The position numbers and the translations under genes were made by a program. Shown in pieces: positions 47,146-56,452 of a stretch of 64,000 bases of DNA (positions within the stretch are counted from its first letter, which is position 1; every line of letters starts with the position of its first letter). The notes under the pieces were generated by a model. The model did not search any database, was not told the DNA's origin, and saw only the letters and a list, made by a program, of their open reading frames with translations. Source of the stretch: Streptomyces sp. NBC_01707 (GTDB lineage: Bacteria > Actinomycetota > Actinomycetes > Streptomycetales > Streptomycetaceae); assembly GCF_041438805.1 (NCBI RefSeq), contig NZ_CP109190.1, positions 1,612,001 to 1,676,000 on the forward strand. The letters are read 5' to 3'.

Positions 47146-48237
47146 CTACGCGGCGGAGGAGGGAACCTGCTTCATCTCGTCGACGGCCTGTCGCGCGGTG
47201 ATGGCCGAGGTGTAGAGGATGGTGCCGGGCTTGATCTTGCCGGATTCGCCGCCGTGGGGGCGGACCTGGATGGTGCGCTCCCCCAGGTAGGTGTAGCTCT
47301 TGGCGTCGAAGATCCACTCGGTGCGGGCGCCGGAGGTCTCGTCGAGCCGTGCGACGGCCACGCCGTGGCGGCCGGCCGCGTCCACGGCGTCCTTGACCAG
47401 GACCACACCAGGGATCTTTGTTGCGGTCTTGAACAGGGCGACGTTGAGGTCGGCGGGGGGCATGGATTCGTTGAGGAGGTCCCCGATGGTGGTGAAGGCC
47501 TGCTGATCGGGACTGTTGCCCTGTCCCTCGGTCTCCTTGTAGATCTTCGCCAGGAGCGTGTCGGGGTCGGTGGTCAGGTTGGCGAGATAGTCGTAGGACG
47601 GGCCGCCCAGCCGTGCGGGTTCGATCTCGCCCTTCTCGTTGATGTGGTCGAGGGTCTCGCCGCCGGGCGGGGAGACCGCCGGGTCGATGAGCCAGCCCTT
47701 CGCACCGTCGGTCGAGCTCCAGACCTGTCGGCGATGGATGCGATCGCCGACCACGGTGGTCTTGTCGCCGACCGTCTTCTCGTAGGTGGTGCCGACCTGA
47801 CTCTCGATGTAGATGTACTGTCCCGCACGCACGGTGGGCGCCGGCCTCTTCGCCGCGGCCAGCGAGATCTGGTTGAGCAGATGCGGGACGCCCTGGGCGG
47901 TTCCGGCACCGACCTGTGCGGTGAGTGCCGGCCCGGCGAGCGGGGATTCGTATCCACCGCCGGAATCGGCGAGGACGAGGACACCTGCAGCGATCACCGC
48001 CAGCGAGCAGGCGGCGGCCGGGATGACGATCAGGGGCCGCACGAACCGACGGCGTCGCGCGGGCGCGGTGGGCGCGGGTGTGGAGGCCGAGGCGGCCGAC
48101 CGGGTTTCCTGGTCGATGAAGTTCATCAGTTCTTCCCTGTGGAAGGCGTGCCGGCCCGCAGGAAAGTCGGCTTCGTCGAGGGAGACCAGACGCGCGGTCT
48201 CCTGCCATTCATCAGGCGTAAGACGGGACTGGTTCAT
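47146..48237 (-). CDS. CU044_5270 family membrane-anchored protein
   Basis: A 363-residue protein with a cytoplasmic N-terminus of about 68 residues, one helix (about 69-90, PLIVIPAAACSLAVIAAGVL) and a large outer domain (AGQYIYIESQVGT, KGWLIDPAVSPPGGETLD, TKIPGVVLVKDAVDAAGRHG). The pattern fits the actinobacterial CU044_5270 family, which is nearly always encoded next to an ECF sigma factor and may act as an anti-sigma-like or signal-sensing protein. It starts 3 bp after the sigma gene stop. Confidence 0.85.
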   Translation of the reverse strand: MNQSRLTPDEWQETARLVSLDEADFPAGRHAFHREELMNFIDQETRSAASASTPAPTAPARRRRFVRPLIVIPAAACSLAVIAAGVLVLADSGGGYESPLAGPALTAQVGAGTAQGVPHLLNQISLAAAKRPAPTVRAGQYIYIESQVGTTYEKTVGDKTTVVGDRIHRRQVWSSTDGAKGWLIDPAVSPPGGETLDHINEKGEIEPARLGGPSYDYLANLTTDPDTLLAKIYKETEGQGNSPDQQAFTTIGDLLNESMPPADLNVALFKTATKIPGVVLVKDAVDAAGRHGVAVARLDETSGARTEWIFDAKSYTYLGERTIQVRPHGGESGKIKPGTILYTSAITARQAVDEMKQVPSSAA

Positions 48238-48239
48238 GT

Positions 48240-48875
48240 TCACCGGGTTCCTTCCTGGACGGGCCGGGCCGCGAGGTTGCGGTCTCCTCTTACCTGTCGA
48301 TCCACCGGCCGGGGTTCCCGGAAATCTGCCTGCATTTCCGTATCCGCGAGTTTGCGCAGCTTGGTCCGGGCCCGGGAGAGACGGGAGCGGACCGTTCCGA
48401 CGGGGACGCCCAGGACCTGGGCGGTGGTGGTGTAGTCCAGGCCCTGCCACAGGCACAGGCTGAGCACTTCGCGCTCGGTGCGCCGCAGCCCGGCCAGAGC
48501 GGTGGCGGTGGCGGCCAGACGCCGGCGGTCGTCGATCCGGCCGGCGACCTCGTCGGCGTGATCGGCCACCGCGGTCTCTGCCTGGGCGGCGGCGAGAGCC
48601 GCCGCCTTGAAGCGGCGGTTGCTGCGCGACTGGGCACGGACCAGGTTGGTGGCGATGCCCAGGAGCCAGGGACGCAGGCTGCCGCCGTCGGCGTCGACCC
48701 GCTGGTGGCCCCGCCATGCCTCCATGAATGTCGCGGACACCACGTCCTCGGCAGCCGCCCAGTCCGCGGTCAGCCGAAAGGCGTGGTTGTAGAGGATTCG
48801 CGCGTACTCGTCGAAGAGTTCCGCGAAGGCCTCCGGATCCCCTGCGCGAATGCGGGCTCGCATAGTTGTCGTCAC
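48240..48875 (-). CDS. ECF-type RNA polymerase sigma factor
   Basis: A 211-residue sigma-70 family factor. Region 2 (about 12-80) has FAELFDEYARILYNHAFRL, DVVSATFMEAWRG and RPWLLGIATNLVR. Region 4 (about 115-170) has LRRTEREVLSLCLWQGLDY, VLGVPVGTVRSRLSRARTKL. It is followed by the CU044_5270 gene in the same unit. Start is the GTG at 48875 (VTTTMRARI) or the ATG four codons later. The start region shares a 20/21-bp match with that of the RCK channel gene at 14607. Confidence 0.9.
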   Translation of the reverse strand: MTTTMRARIRAGDPEAFAELFDEYARILYNHAFRLTADWAAAEDVVSATFMEAWRGHQRVDADGGSLRPWLLGIATNLVRAQSRSNRRFKAAALAAAQAETAVADHADEVAGRIDDRRRLAATATALAGLRRTEREVLSLCLWQGLDYTTTAQVLGVPVGTVRSRLSRARTKLRKLADTEMQADFREPRPVDRQVRGDRNLAARPVQEGTR

Positions 48876-49213
48876 ATCAGTCAGCTGTCGATTCCGAGCG
48901 CGGGGTTCCCGAGACGTGCGTCACAGTCGCGCGGCCAGGTGACCGGCAAGCCGACGTCCTGGGCCCTGGTCGGCGTCGAGCTTACCGACCGTCCGTCCGA
49001 CCGGTTGGCCGCTGATCAGCGAAAACGCGCGGGGCGAACATCCCTGAGACCCCGTACCCCGGCGGTCCGCTCCGCTGTCGTCGGAGCTGGGCCGGTCCGC
49101 AGTCGATGGCACCGAAGCTGCTCCGCGCCTGCTGACTTCTGCCCGGGCGGCGCTCCCGCCTGCACGGCACGATATGGCGGGAACGCCGGACGGCGAGGGG
49201 GTTGACCTGCCGT
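48876..49213. other. Intergenic region upstream of the sigma factor
   Basis: About 340 bp with only short shadow frames. The sigma-factor promoter should be here; no clear -35/-10 pair was recognised. Confidence 0.4.
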
Positions 49214-50203
49214 CTACGGGTTCGAGGGCTTCAGTGCCTCCTCCAGTGCCGCCAGCGTCGCGGCGTGACCGAAGAGTCCGGGCATGCCGCCCGAGTGCAG
49301 GAAGATCGTGCGTTGGCCGGGCACCACGTCTCCTTCCTCGATCGCGGCGATCAGGCCGGCCATCGCGCGTCCTGTGTAGATCGGGTCGAGCACGATGCCT
49401 TCGGTGCGGGCGGTCAGCGTCAGAGCGGCCATGGCCGCCTCGGTCAATGTGGCGTAACCGTCGCCGACCTGGTCCAACCGCAGTCTCAACATCTCCGGCG
49501 CGCAGTGTGTGCCGGACAGGCCGGTGGCCAGTTCGGACACGGTCCGGGCAGGATCGGCCACGGCACCGCAATGGACGCCGAGCACGCGCGCGGACCCGAG
49601 CGGATCGAGGAGTCCTGCCATCGTCCCACCGGAGCCGACCGCGACGACGACGGTCGCCAGGTCGGGGGCCTGGACGAGGAGTTCACGCCCGCACTCGGCG
49701 TAACCACGAGCGCCCAGCACGCTGGAACCACCGAAGGGAATCAGCGCCGGGACGGCTCCACGCCCCCGCAGCTCCTCCGCCACTTGCTCGGCAGCGGAGT
49801 CGAGCGCCTTGTCGTCGACATCACCGGCCCACACGACCGTGGCGCCGAAGAGACCGTCGAGTGCGAGGTTGCCGGAAGCCGACGATCCCGGTGCGCCGGC
49901 GAGCACGAGGACGACATCCAGCCCCAGCCGGGCACCGGCCGCGGCGGTCAGACGGGCGTGGTTGCTCTGTGGCGCACCGGTGGTCACGAGCGCGGTGGCA
50001 CCATCGGCGAGCGCTGCGCCGCAGGTCCACTCGAGCTTGCGTACCTTGTTTCCGCCGCCGCCCAGGCCGGTGAGGTCGTCACGTTTGACCCACAGGTCGC
50101 CCGCGCCGAGGCCGATCGCCCGGGCGAGACGCGGCATGGGCTCGAGCGGGGTCGGCCAGGTCCCGAACACTGCTCGCTGCGAGGTAGGGCTGTCCGAGGT
50201 CAT
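49214..50203 (-). CDS. PLP-dependent D-cysteine desulfhydrase / ACC deaminase family enzyme
   Basis: A 329-residue fold-type II PLP enzyme. The lysine that binds PLP lies in GGGGNKVRKLEW, and TTGAPQSNHARLTAAAGARL and VAVGSGGTMAGLL bind substrate and cofactor phosphate. Members convert D-cysteine to pyruvate, H2S and ammonia, or open the ring of ACC. The family features seen do not decide between the two; desulfhydrase is the more common activity. GGAAAG lies upstream of the ATG at 50203. It is divergent from an AraC-type regulator 382 bp away. Confidence 0.85.
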   Translation of the reverse strand: MTSDSPTSQRAVFGTWPTPLEPMPRLARAIGLGAGDLWVKRDDLTGLGGGGNKVRKLEWTCGAALADGATALVTTGAPQSNHARLTAAAGARLGLDVVLVLAGAPGSSASGNLALDGLFGATVVWAGDVDDKALDSAAEQVAEELRGRGAVPALIPFGGSSVLGARGYAECGRELLVQAPDLATVVVAVGSGGTMAGLLDPLGSARVLGVHCGAVADPARTVSELATGLSGTHCAPEMLRLRLDQVGDGYATLTEAAMAALTLTARTEGIVLDPIYTGRAMAGLIAAIEEGDVVPGQRTIFLHSGGMPGLFGHAATLAALEEALKPSNP

Positions 50204-50585
50204 CGCCACCGCTTTCCGTCTGCGCTGCCGTCCGTGTGTCTGCGGATCATGCTCCCACGGTGGCAACCGCGGGTACGTCGGCGGTGTTCGACGTCGCGGA
50301 TCGTCGCAGGAGCTCACGCACACGGTGGCCATGGCCGTGCCGCCACCAGGCCGCACATGAGACGGCCGCAGGGCGAACGAGCCGCCGTCGATGTCCAGGA
50401 CCCGGAGCGAGGGGGCCGACGTTCGGGCGGATCTTCGAGGATCGGCCCCCGACGTCCGGTGCAGCGACGTGCGACGTGCCGCGTGGGCGATCCGCCTGAC
50501 GGGCCTGGTCCCGCGTCGCGGTGGCACAGGCCCTGTCCCACCGCGACGCTGCCGGAACGCAGGGCGGCCGTGCGATGCTGGTCCG
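50204..50585. promoter_or_regulatory. Divergent promoter region with a hairpin
   Basis: No gene was supported. A perfect 10-bp inverted repeat (GTCGCGGTGG at 50515-50524 and CCACCGCGAC at 50538-50547) lies 39 bp before the start of the AraC-type gene. It may be an operator, a leader hairpin or an old terminator. Confidence 0.45.
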
Positions 50586-51026
50586 GTGACGCTACCGGAC
50601 CTGGTTCGGCTCCGCCGGACCCGCGACATGATGGACCGCGACTACGCGGAGCCCCTCGACGTCCCCGCGCTGGCACGCGCGGCCCACATGTCGCCCGGCC
50701 ACTTCTCCCGCAGCTTCCGCGCCGCGTTCGGGGAGACGCCGTACAGCTACCTGATGACCCGCAGGATCGAGCGGGCCAAGGCCCTGCTGCGGCGGGGCGA
50801 CCAGTCGGTGACGGAGGTCTGCTTCGCGGTCGGGTGCACGTCGCTCGGGTCGTTCAGCTCGCGGTTCACCGAGCTGGTGGGCGAGACCCCGAGCGCGTAC
50901 CGGGCGCGCCCGCACGAGCAGGACGCAGCCGTCCCGGCCTGCATCGCCAAGATCTTCACGCGACCGATCAGGAACGCGGAACCGATCAGGGACGGAGACG
51001 CGAAGCACGCTGCCCGCCCGTCGTGA
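50586..51026 (+). CDS. AraC-family transcriptional regulator (short form)
   Basis: A 146-residue protein that is mostly the AraC DNA-binding domain: two helix-turn-helix motifs in residues 22-105 (LDVPALARAAHMSPGHFSR and VTEVCFAVGCTSLGSFSSRF). The tail (AVPACIAKIFTRPIRNAEP) is typical of short stand-alone AraC regulators in actinomycetes that usually sit next to a glyoxalase-type gene, which is absent here. GTG at 50586 was chosen as the start. The target is unknown. Confidence 0.82.
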   Translation: MTLPDLVRLRRTRDMMDRDYAEPLDVPALARAAHMSPGHFSRSFRAAFGETPYSYLMTRRIERAKALLRRGDQSVTEVCFAVGCTSLGSFSSRFTELVGETPSAYRARPHEQDAAVPACIAKIFTRPIRNAEPIRDGDAKHAARPS

Positions 51027-51153
51027 GCCGCATGGACGTCATCAGGCTTTCGCAGTGCTTCCTCGCTCGCACCCTCGGCATCGCCTCACCTGACTCGCGC
51101 AGTCGGAGAAGAGAGCGGCCGACCGCGTCGGCTGCGGGGGAAGCCGCCTGGTG

Positions 51154-51570
51154 TCACGGTTCGTGTGATCCGATGACATTCCTGTACGCAGCGATCTTCC
51201 GGTCGATCGCGGCCAGGTGCTTCCGCGTCTGCTCCATGCTCTTGATCACCGCGCGGCGGTGCTGTTCGAGGATCTGCAGCCGTTCGGCGTCGGTTCCCTG
51301 CCGGCGGGTCAGCGCGGCGTACCGCCGGATGTCCGCGATCGGCATGCCCGTCTCCCGCAGCATGACGAGCCCGGCCAGCCACGCCAGGTCGCTGGTGCCG
51401 TAGCGGCGGCGCCCGGACGAAGAGCGCGGCGCGGGGTGGAGTGTCAGGCCCTCGCGCTCGTAGTAGCGCAAGGTGTCGACACTGAGACCACAGACAGCTG
51501 CCGCCTCCCCGATCGGCAGCCCGTCCGGCGGCACCTCGACGGACACATCGGGCAATATCACCTCGTCCAT
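51154..51570 (-). CDS. MerR-family transcriptional regulator
   Basis: A 138-residue MerR-type regulator. The winged helix (LPIGEAAAVCGLSVDTLRYY then EREGLTLHPAPRSSSGRRRY) is followed by a dimerisation coiled coil (RLQILEQHRRAVIKSMEQTR). No cysteine cluster for metal binding is present, which fits the group that senses small molecules or redox stress. The ATG at 51570 coincides with the expected transcription start of the promoter at 51577-51607, so the mRNA may be leaderless. It is divergent from an aldo/keto reductase. Confidence 0.85.
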   Translation of the reverse strand: MDEVILPDVSVEVPPDGLPIGEAAAVCGLSVDTLRYYEREGLTLHPAPRSSSGRRRYGTSDLAWLAGLVMLRETGMPIADIRRYAALTRRQGTDAERLQILEQHRRAVIKSMEQTRKHLAAIDRKIAAYRNVIGSHEP

Positions 51571-51576
51571 TGCACC

Positions 51577-51607
51577 ACTATGCAACCTGGAGCGCGCTCC
51601 AGGTCAA
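51577..51607 (-). promoter_or_regulatory. MerR-type promoter/operator of the regulator gene
   Basis: On the minus strand TTGACC (51607-51602) and CATAGT (51582-51577) are separated by 19 bp, the long spacer typical of MerR-controlled promoters. The spacer overlaps the perfect 18-bp palindrome CCTGGAGCGCGCTCCAGG (51586-51603). This suggests autoregulation. Confidence 0.8.
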
Positions 51608-51663
51608 GCGCCGCCGTAACCGGTGGTTCGGGCCACGGAACATCACGGACGGCCGTCTTCCGT

Positions 51664-51694
51664 TTGACCTGGAGCGCGCTCCAGGAGGCACGGT
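51664..51694 (+). promoter_or_regulatory. MerR-type promoter/operator of the aldo/keto reductase gene
   Basis: A second exact copy of the palindrome CCTGGAGCGCGCTCCAGG (51668-51685) lies on the plus-strand side. It is embedded in TTGACC (51664-51669), a 19-bp spacer and CACGGT (51689-51694), pointing towards the reductase gene 110 bp downstream. Confidence 0.75.
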
Positions 51695-51803
51695 TGGCAC
51701 GTGGCCGCGCCGCACCACCTGCTCCTGGCGAGAACCGGGGCCCAGGTCCCGTAGCGGTACGAGCCACCGGAAACCGTTGCGAGCACGAGAAGTGAGACGA
51801 ACC

Positions 51804-52781
51804 GTGAAGACGATTGATCTGGGCAGTAACGGCCTGCGGGTACCGGTGCAGGGCTTCGGCGCCATGGGCATGAGTGCGTTCTACGGGGCGCGGGACGAGA
51901 CCGAGGCGGTGGCCACTCTCAACCGGGCGGTGGATCTGGGAGTGACGCACATCGACACGGCCGAGGCGTACGGGCCGTTCGAGAACGAGAAGCTCATCGC
52001 CCGGGCTCTGGGCCGTCGCCGCTCCGAGGTCACCATCGCGACGAAGTTCGCCATGGACTTCGACGCCGACGGCACACCGCTGGACGGGCGGGCCGCGCAC
52101 GTCCGCCGAGCGGTGGAACGGTCGCTTCGTCATCTGGAGACGGACACCATCGACCTCTACTACCTCCACCGTGTCGATCCCGCCGTCCCGATCGAGGAGA
52201 CCGTCGGCGCCATGTCCGAGCTGGTCACGGCAGGCAAGGTACGTCACCTCGGGCTCTCCGAGGCCGCCGCCGCGACGATCCGCCGCGCGCACGCCGTCCA
52301 CCCGATCACCGCCGTGCAGTCGGAGCTGTCCCTCTTCAGCCGGGATCTTCTGGAGAACGGGATCAAGACGGTGCTGGACGAGCTGGGAATCGGCCTGGTC
52401 GCCTTCTCCCCCCTCGGTCGCGGCTTCCTGTCCGGAGCCATCCGCAGCGTCGACGACCTCGACCCGGACGACGCGCGCCGGGGCCTGCCCCGCTTCTCAC
52501 CCGAGAGCATCGCCGCCAATCTCGCACTCGTGGACCGGGTCGGTGCGATTGCCGAGGTGCGGGGGGCGACTCCGGGACAGATCGCCCTGGCCTGGGTTGC
52601 GGCACAGGGTGCCGTCTCCATCCCCGGGACCAAGCGGCGGACCTATCTGGAGGAGAACGTCGCAGCGGCCGACATCACCCTGACCGCAGCGGAGCTGAGC
52701 GCCCTGGACGGCGCGGTGCCGACCGGGGCCGTCACCGGCGCGCGGGACACCGTCGAGGGACTGGCGCGCACGAACCACTGA
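51804..52781 (+). CDS. Aldo/keto reductase
   Basis: A 325-residue NADPH-dependent reductase with a TIM-barrel fold. GFGAMGMSAFYG, HIDTAEAYGPFENEKLIARA (catalytic Asp and Tyr), TIATKFAM (catalytic Lys) and DLYYLHRVDPAVPIEETVGA (catalytic His) are all present. SIPGTKRRTYLEENVAA binds the cofactor phosphate. It belongs to the general-oxidoreductase AKR group acting on aldehydes. GTG at 51804 was chosen for the KTIDLGSNGLRV family N-terminus. Control by the divergent MerR protein is supported by the twin operators. Confidence 0.93.
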   Translation: MKTIDLGSNGLRVPVQGFGAMGMSAFYGARDETEAVATLNRAVDLGVTHIDTAEAYGPFENEKLIARALGRRRSEVTIATKFAMDFDADGTPLDGRAAHVRRAVERSLRHLETDTIDLYYLHRVDPAVPIEETVGAMSELVTAGKVRHLGLSEAAAATIRRAHAVHPITAVQSELSLFSRDLLENGIKTVLDELGIGLVAFSPLGRGFLSGAIRSVDDLDPDDARRGLPRFSPESIAANLALVDRVGAIAEVRGATPGQIALAWVAAQGAVSIPGTKRRTYLEENVAAADITLTAAELSALDGAVPTGAVTGARDTVEGLARTNH

Positions 52782-52863
52782 CAGGGGTGCGGGCGCGCGG
52801 GCCGGGGCGCGTTCGGCCGACTCGACCGGACAACGCACCGGGCATCGAGCACCGAGGCGGCGG

Positions 52864-53088
52864 TCACCGCGCCACGATGATGGCGTACACGAGGAAGAAC
52901 GCGGCGCACAGCACGACGACGATGCCGATGGCAATCATGGGCCCCTTGGTCCAGCCACGGGTCACGTCACCACGTGGTCCCGTTTCCGGCCCTGTGCTGC
53001 TCTCGGCGGGTGGAGTCTCCCCCGGCGGAACCGTCCGCTCGTGCTGGGCGCGGCGGCCGTTGTGCGGATCAGGATTCGCATCACTCAT
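52864..53088 (-). CDS. DUF6480 small membrane protein
   Basis: A 74-residue protein. A polar, proline-rich N-terminal half (MSDANPDPHNGRRAQ, VPPGETPPAESSTGPETG) precedes one C-terminal helix (PMIAIGIVVVLCAAFFLVYA). The VPPGETPPAES motif is the hallmark of the DUF6480 family of streptomycetes. Function unknown. Confidence 0.82.
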   Translation of the reverse strand: MSDANPDPHNGRRAQHERTVPPGETPPAESSTGPETGPRGDVTRGWTKGPMIAIGIVVVLCAAFFLVYAIIVAR

Positions 53089-53176
53089 TCGTTCAGAGTG
53101 CCCTCTGCCGGACAGGCCGGCGCGCCGGGACACCCAATCGTGGACGGGCCTTGAGCCGGTCGGGCCGGCGACGGTC

Positions 53177-53215
53177 CCGGTTTCGCCGGCTCACGTGCAC
53201 CGGCCGGCGAACCGG
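53177..53215 (-). terminator. Hairpin after the aldehyde oxidoreductase operon
   Basis: CCGGTTTCGCCGGC (53177-53190) pairs with GCCGGCGAACCGG (to 53215) with one bulged base, about 16 bp beyond the stop of the minus-strand molybdenum subunit gene. Confidence 0.65.
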
Positions 53216-53230
53216 CACCGCCGTCACGGT

Positions 53231-55459
53231 TCAGGTGTCCATCAGCGGTAGCCCGGGCAGCACCTTCTCGATGGTGATGGGGAAGTCACGCACGCGCACG
53301 CCGGTGGCGTTGAACACCGCGTTCGCGACCGACGCACCGGCCCCGCAGATGCCCAGCTCGCCGACGCCCTTCGCGCCCAGGACGTTGGCCTTGTCGTCGT
53401 ACCCGTCGAGGATGACCGCGTCGACGTCGGGGATGTCGGCGTGGACCGGCACCAGGTACTGCGCGAAGTCCCGGTTGACGAAGGCGCCGGATCGCAGGTC
53501 GACCACGGCCTCTTCCTCGAGGGCCGCGCCGGTTCCCCAGATCATGCCGCCGATCAGCTGCGATCGAGCGGTCTTCGCGTTGAGCACGCGGCCCACCGAG
53601 AACACGCCGAGCATCCGCCGCAGACGGATCTCGGCGGTATCCGCGTCGACCCCCACTTCGGCGAAATGGGCCCCGTAGGTGTTGATCGAGTAGTCCGTGT
53701 AGTTCGGATCGTCGCCCATGAAGCGGGTACCACCCTCCGCCTCGACACCTTCCGGATGGTTGCGTGCGACGATCTCGCTCAGCGCCTCGGACGCGCCGCC
53801 GATGGCCACGTTGCCGTCGGAGAACACGGCGTCCGCCGGGTCCAGGCCGTGCAGCGGGGAGCGCATGTCGCCGCACGCCGCGTCCAGGAGCTGCTCGCGC
53901 AGGCCCATACACGCACCATGCACCGCATTGCTCGAGCTTGCGGCGCCCCACGAGCCGCCGGACCCCCAGCTGGTGGGAAAGTCGGAACGCCCGAGCTCGA
54001 TGCGCACCCGATCGGTCGGCAGTCCGAGCCCGTCGGCCGCGACCTGGGTCAGGACGGTGTACGTGCCCGTGCCGAGGTCGGTCATGTCCGTCTGGACGAC
54101 GGCGGTGCCGTCGGCCTCCAAGCGCACCCGCGCCGCTGTCGGCCCTTGGAAGTGCCCGCGGATGGCGGCCGACATGCCGTAGCCGACCAGCCACCGCCCG
54201 TCGCGCACGCTCGCCGGAGTGGCGGGGCGGTGCTCCCAGCCGAACCGGCGTGCGCCTTCGCGCAGGCAGTCGACCAGGTGCCGGTCGCTGTACGGCACGT
54301 CTCGCTCGGGATCGACGGTGGGCTCGTTGAGGATCCGCAGCTCGACGGGGTCCATCCCGATCGCATGCGCCAGCTCGTCCATCGCCGACTCGACCGCCAG
54401 CATGCCCGGCGCCTCGCCCGGTGCGCGTACGTCCGTCCCGGGCGGCAGATCGAGCGGCGCCAGCCGGTGGCTGGTCAACCGGTGGGGCGCGGCGTAGAGG
54501 CTGCGGGTGGTGGCGGCGGTCTGCTCGGCGTACTCCACGTCGGGGTTGGTGTGCATGGTGACGTCATGGGCGATCGCGGTCAGCTGTCCGTCCTGCTCCG
54601 CGCCCAGTCGAACCCGCTGGCTGGATGTGGGGCGGTTGCCGACGAGCTGGAAGATCTGCTGCCTCGTCATCGCGACCTTGACCGGTCGGCGCAGCTCGCG
54701 AGCGGCGAGCGCCGCCAGGATCGTCTCGGAATGGATGCCCAGCTTGGAGCCGAATCCGCCGCCGACGAAGGGGGTCACGATGTGAACCCGCTCCGGGTCG
54801 ATCTGAAGCGTGGCGGCGACCGAGGACTGAGCCGCGTCGACGATCTGGCAGCTGACGTAGACGACCAGGTCCTCGTCGCGCGGTTCCGCCAGACACGCGT
54901 GCGGTTCCATCGGCATCGAGAACTCGTACGGCGTCGAGTAATGCTGGTCGACCTTGACCGCCGCGCTGTCGAACCCGGCATCGAAATCGCCGACCGCGGT
55001 GTCGGTGGGGAGACCGGCGTTGACCACCTTCGGGATGTAGACCTCGTCATCCTGCTCGTCGAACTTGAAACGTCCCCGCCCGCCGGTGTACTCGACTTCG
55101 ACCAGATCGGCCGCCGCTCGGGCCTGTTCGAGGGTCGTGGCGACGACGAGTGCCACCGGCTCGCCGTAATAGTGGATGTCGGGGCCGGTCAGCACCGGCT
55201 GGGCGCGCCAGTACTCGGACGGAACGGACTCGTCACGGGCACCCTGCGCGGGCGCATTGTGATGGGTCATCACCATCTTCACGCCGGGTGCGCGTTCGGC
55301 GTTCTCGGTGTCGATCCGGGTGATGCGGCCTTTGCCGATCGTCGCGCCCACGATGAACCCGTAGAGAGGTTGGCCGGCCCCCCACTGCTCGTAGGCGTAG
55401 GTGGCCCGTCCGGCGACCTTCAACGGGCCGTCGACGCGGTTCAGAGCTTGCCCGATCAT
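53231..55459 (-). CDS. Aldehyde oxidoreductase molybdenum cofactor-binding subunit (PaoC-like)
   Basis: A 742-residue xanthine-oxidase-family catalytic subunit. VDGPLKVAGRATYAYEQWG opens the aldehyde-oxidase a/b domain. TPFVGGGFGSKLGIHSETIL, APGEAPGMLAVESAMDEL and GSGGSWGAASSSNAVHG bind the cofactor. The catalytic glutamate lies in GAKGVGELGICGAG near residue 713. It should hydroxylate aldehydes to acids. GAGGAG lies upstream of the ATG, 9 bp after the FAD-subunit gene. Confidence 0.92.
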   Translation of the reverse strand: MIGQALNRVDGPLKVAGRATYAYEQWGAGQPLYGFIVGATIGKGRITRIDTENAERAPGVKMVMTHHNAPAQGARDESVPSEYWRAQPVLTGPDIHYYGEPVALVVATTLEQARAAADLVEVEYTGGRGRFKFDEQDDEVYIPKVVNAGLPTDTAVGDFDAGFDSAAVKVDQHYSTPYEFSMPMEPHACLAEPRDEDLVVYVSCQIVDAAQSSVAATLQIDPERVHIVTPFVGGGFGSKLGIHSETILAALAARELRRPVKVAMTRQQIFQLVGNRPTSSQRVRLGAEQDGQLTAIAHDVTMHTNPDVEYAEQTAATTRSLYAAPHRLTSHRLAPLDLPPGTDVRAPGEAPGMLAVESAMDELAHAIGMDPVELRILNEPTVDPERDVPYSDRHLVDCLREGARRFGWEHRPATPASVRDGRWLVGYGMSAAIRGHFQGPTAARVRLEADGTAVVQTDMTDLGTGTYTVLTQVAADGLGLPTDRVRIELGRSDFPTSWGSGGSWGAASSSNAVHGACMGLREQLLDAACGDMRSPLHGLDPADAVFSDGNVAIGGASEALSEIVARNHPEGVEAEGGTRFMGDDPNYTDYSINTYGAHFAEVGVDADTAEIRLRRMLGVFSVGRVLNAKTARSQLIGGMIWGTGAALEEEAVVDLRSGAFVNRDFAQYLVPVHADIPDVDAVILDGYDDKANVLGAKGVGELGICGAGASVANAVFNATGVRVRDFPITIEKVLPGLPLMDT

Positions 55460-55468
55460 CTCGTCTCC

Positions 55469-56452
55469 TCAGCTCGCCTGAGCTGCTTGCGCCAGCGTGC
55501 GGCACAGCGTGCGCTTGGCCAGCTCGATCTTGAAGTCGTTCTGCCCCTGTCCCACGGCATCGCGCATCGCGGCCTCGGCGGCGGCCCGATAGGTGACCAT
55601 CGTGGCTGGACGGCCGGTCAACGCGGCCTCGGCCTCGACGGACCGCCAGGGCTTGTGCGCCACACCGCCGAAAGCCACCCGCGCCTCACTGATCGTTCCC
55701 TGATCGGTCGAGACGACAGCCGCCACAGAGACCAGCGCGAACTCGTACGACGCCCGGTCTCGCACCTTGCGGTAGATCTGCCCGCCCGACGGGGGCGGGG
55801 GAAGGAGCACGCCCGTGATCATCTCGCGAGGACGCAGCACGGTCTCGATGTGCGGCGTGTCGCCCGGCAGCCGGTAGAAGTCCCCGATGGCGACGCGGCG
55901 CACCGACCCGTCGGCGTCGAGCAGCTCGATCTCCGCCTCCAGCGCGGTCATCGCGACAGCCATGTCCGAGGGGTGGGTGGCGATGCAGGAGTCGCTGGCA
56001 CCGAGGAGGGCGTGAATCCGGTTGAAGCCGTCGATCGCCGAGCATCCGGAGCCGGGATCCCGTTTGTTGCAGCCCGCAGCCGTGTCGTAGAAGTAGGGGC
56101 AGCGAGTGCGCTGCAACAGATTTCCCCCGGTGGACGCCTTGTTGCGCAGCTGGCCCGAGGCGCCGGCCACCAGCGCCTCCGACAGCACCGGGTAGCGGGT
56201 ACGCACCCGGGCGTCGGCGGCCACGTCGGAATTCGCCGCCTGGGCACCGATGCGCAGTCCGCCGTCCGGGAGATCCTCGATGTCCCGCAACGGAAGTCGG
56301 CTGATGTCGACCAGATGGCTGGGCTTCTCGATGTCGAGCTTCATCAGGTCGAGCAGATTGGTGCCGCCGCTGATGAACTTCGCGCCGGTTCTGGACACCG
56401 CAGCGACGGCGGCCTGTGCGTCCGTCGCCCGCTCGTACGTGAAGGACCTCAT
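55469..56452 (-). CDS. Aldehyde oxidoreductase FAD-binding subunit with an extra Fe-S loop (PaoB-like)
   Basis: A 327-residue FAD subunit. [14 protein letters not shown] binds FAD. The segment [20 protein letters not shown] followed by [16 protein letters not shown] has cysteines at 118, 128 and 137. It matches the loop that carries an additional 4Fe-4S cluster in E. coli PaoB and in 4-hydroxybenzoyl-CoA reductase. [13 protein letters not shown] and the CO-dehydrogenase-flavoprotein C-terminal domain follow. Its ATG overlaps the upstream stop (ATGA). Confidence 0.92.
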   Translation of the reverse strand: MRSFTYERATDAQAAVAAVSRTGAKFISGGTNLLDLMKLDIEKPSHLVDISRLPLRDIEDLPDGGLRIGAQAANSDVAADARVRTRYPVLSEALVAGASGQLRNKASTGGNLLQRTRCPYFYDTAAGCNKRDPGSGCSAIDGFNRIHALLGASDSCIATHPSDMAVAMTALEAEIELLDADGSVRRVAIGDFYRLPGDTPHIETVLRPREMITGVLLPPPPSGGQIYRKVRDRASYEFALVSVAAVVSTDQGTISEARVAFGGVAHKPWRSVEAEAALTGRPATMVTYRAAAEAAMRDAVGQGQNDFKIELAKRTLCRTLAQAAQAS

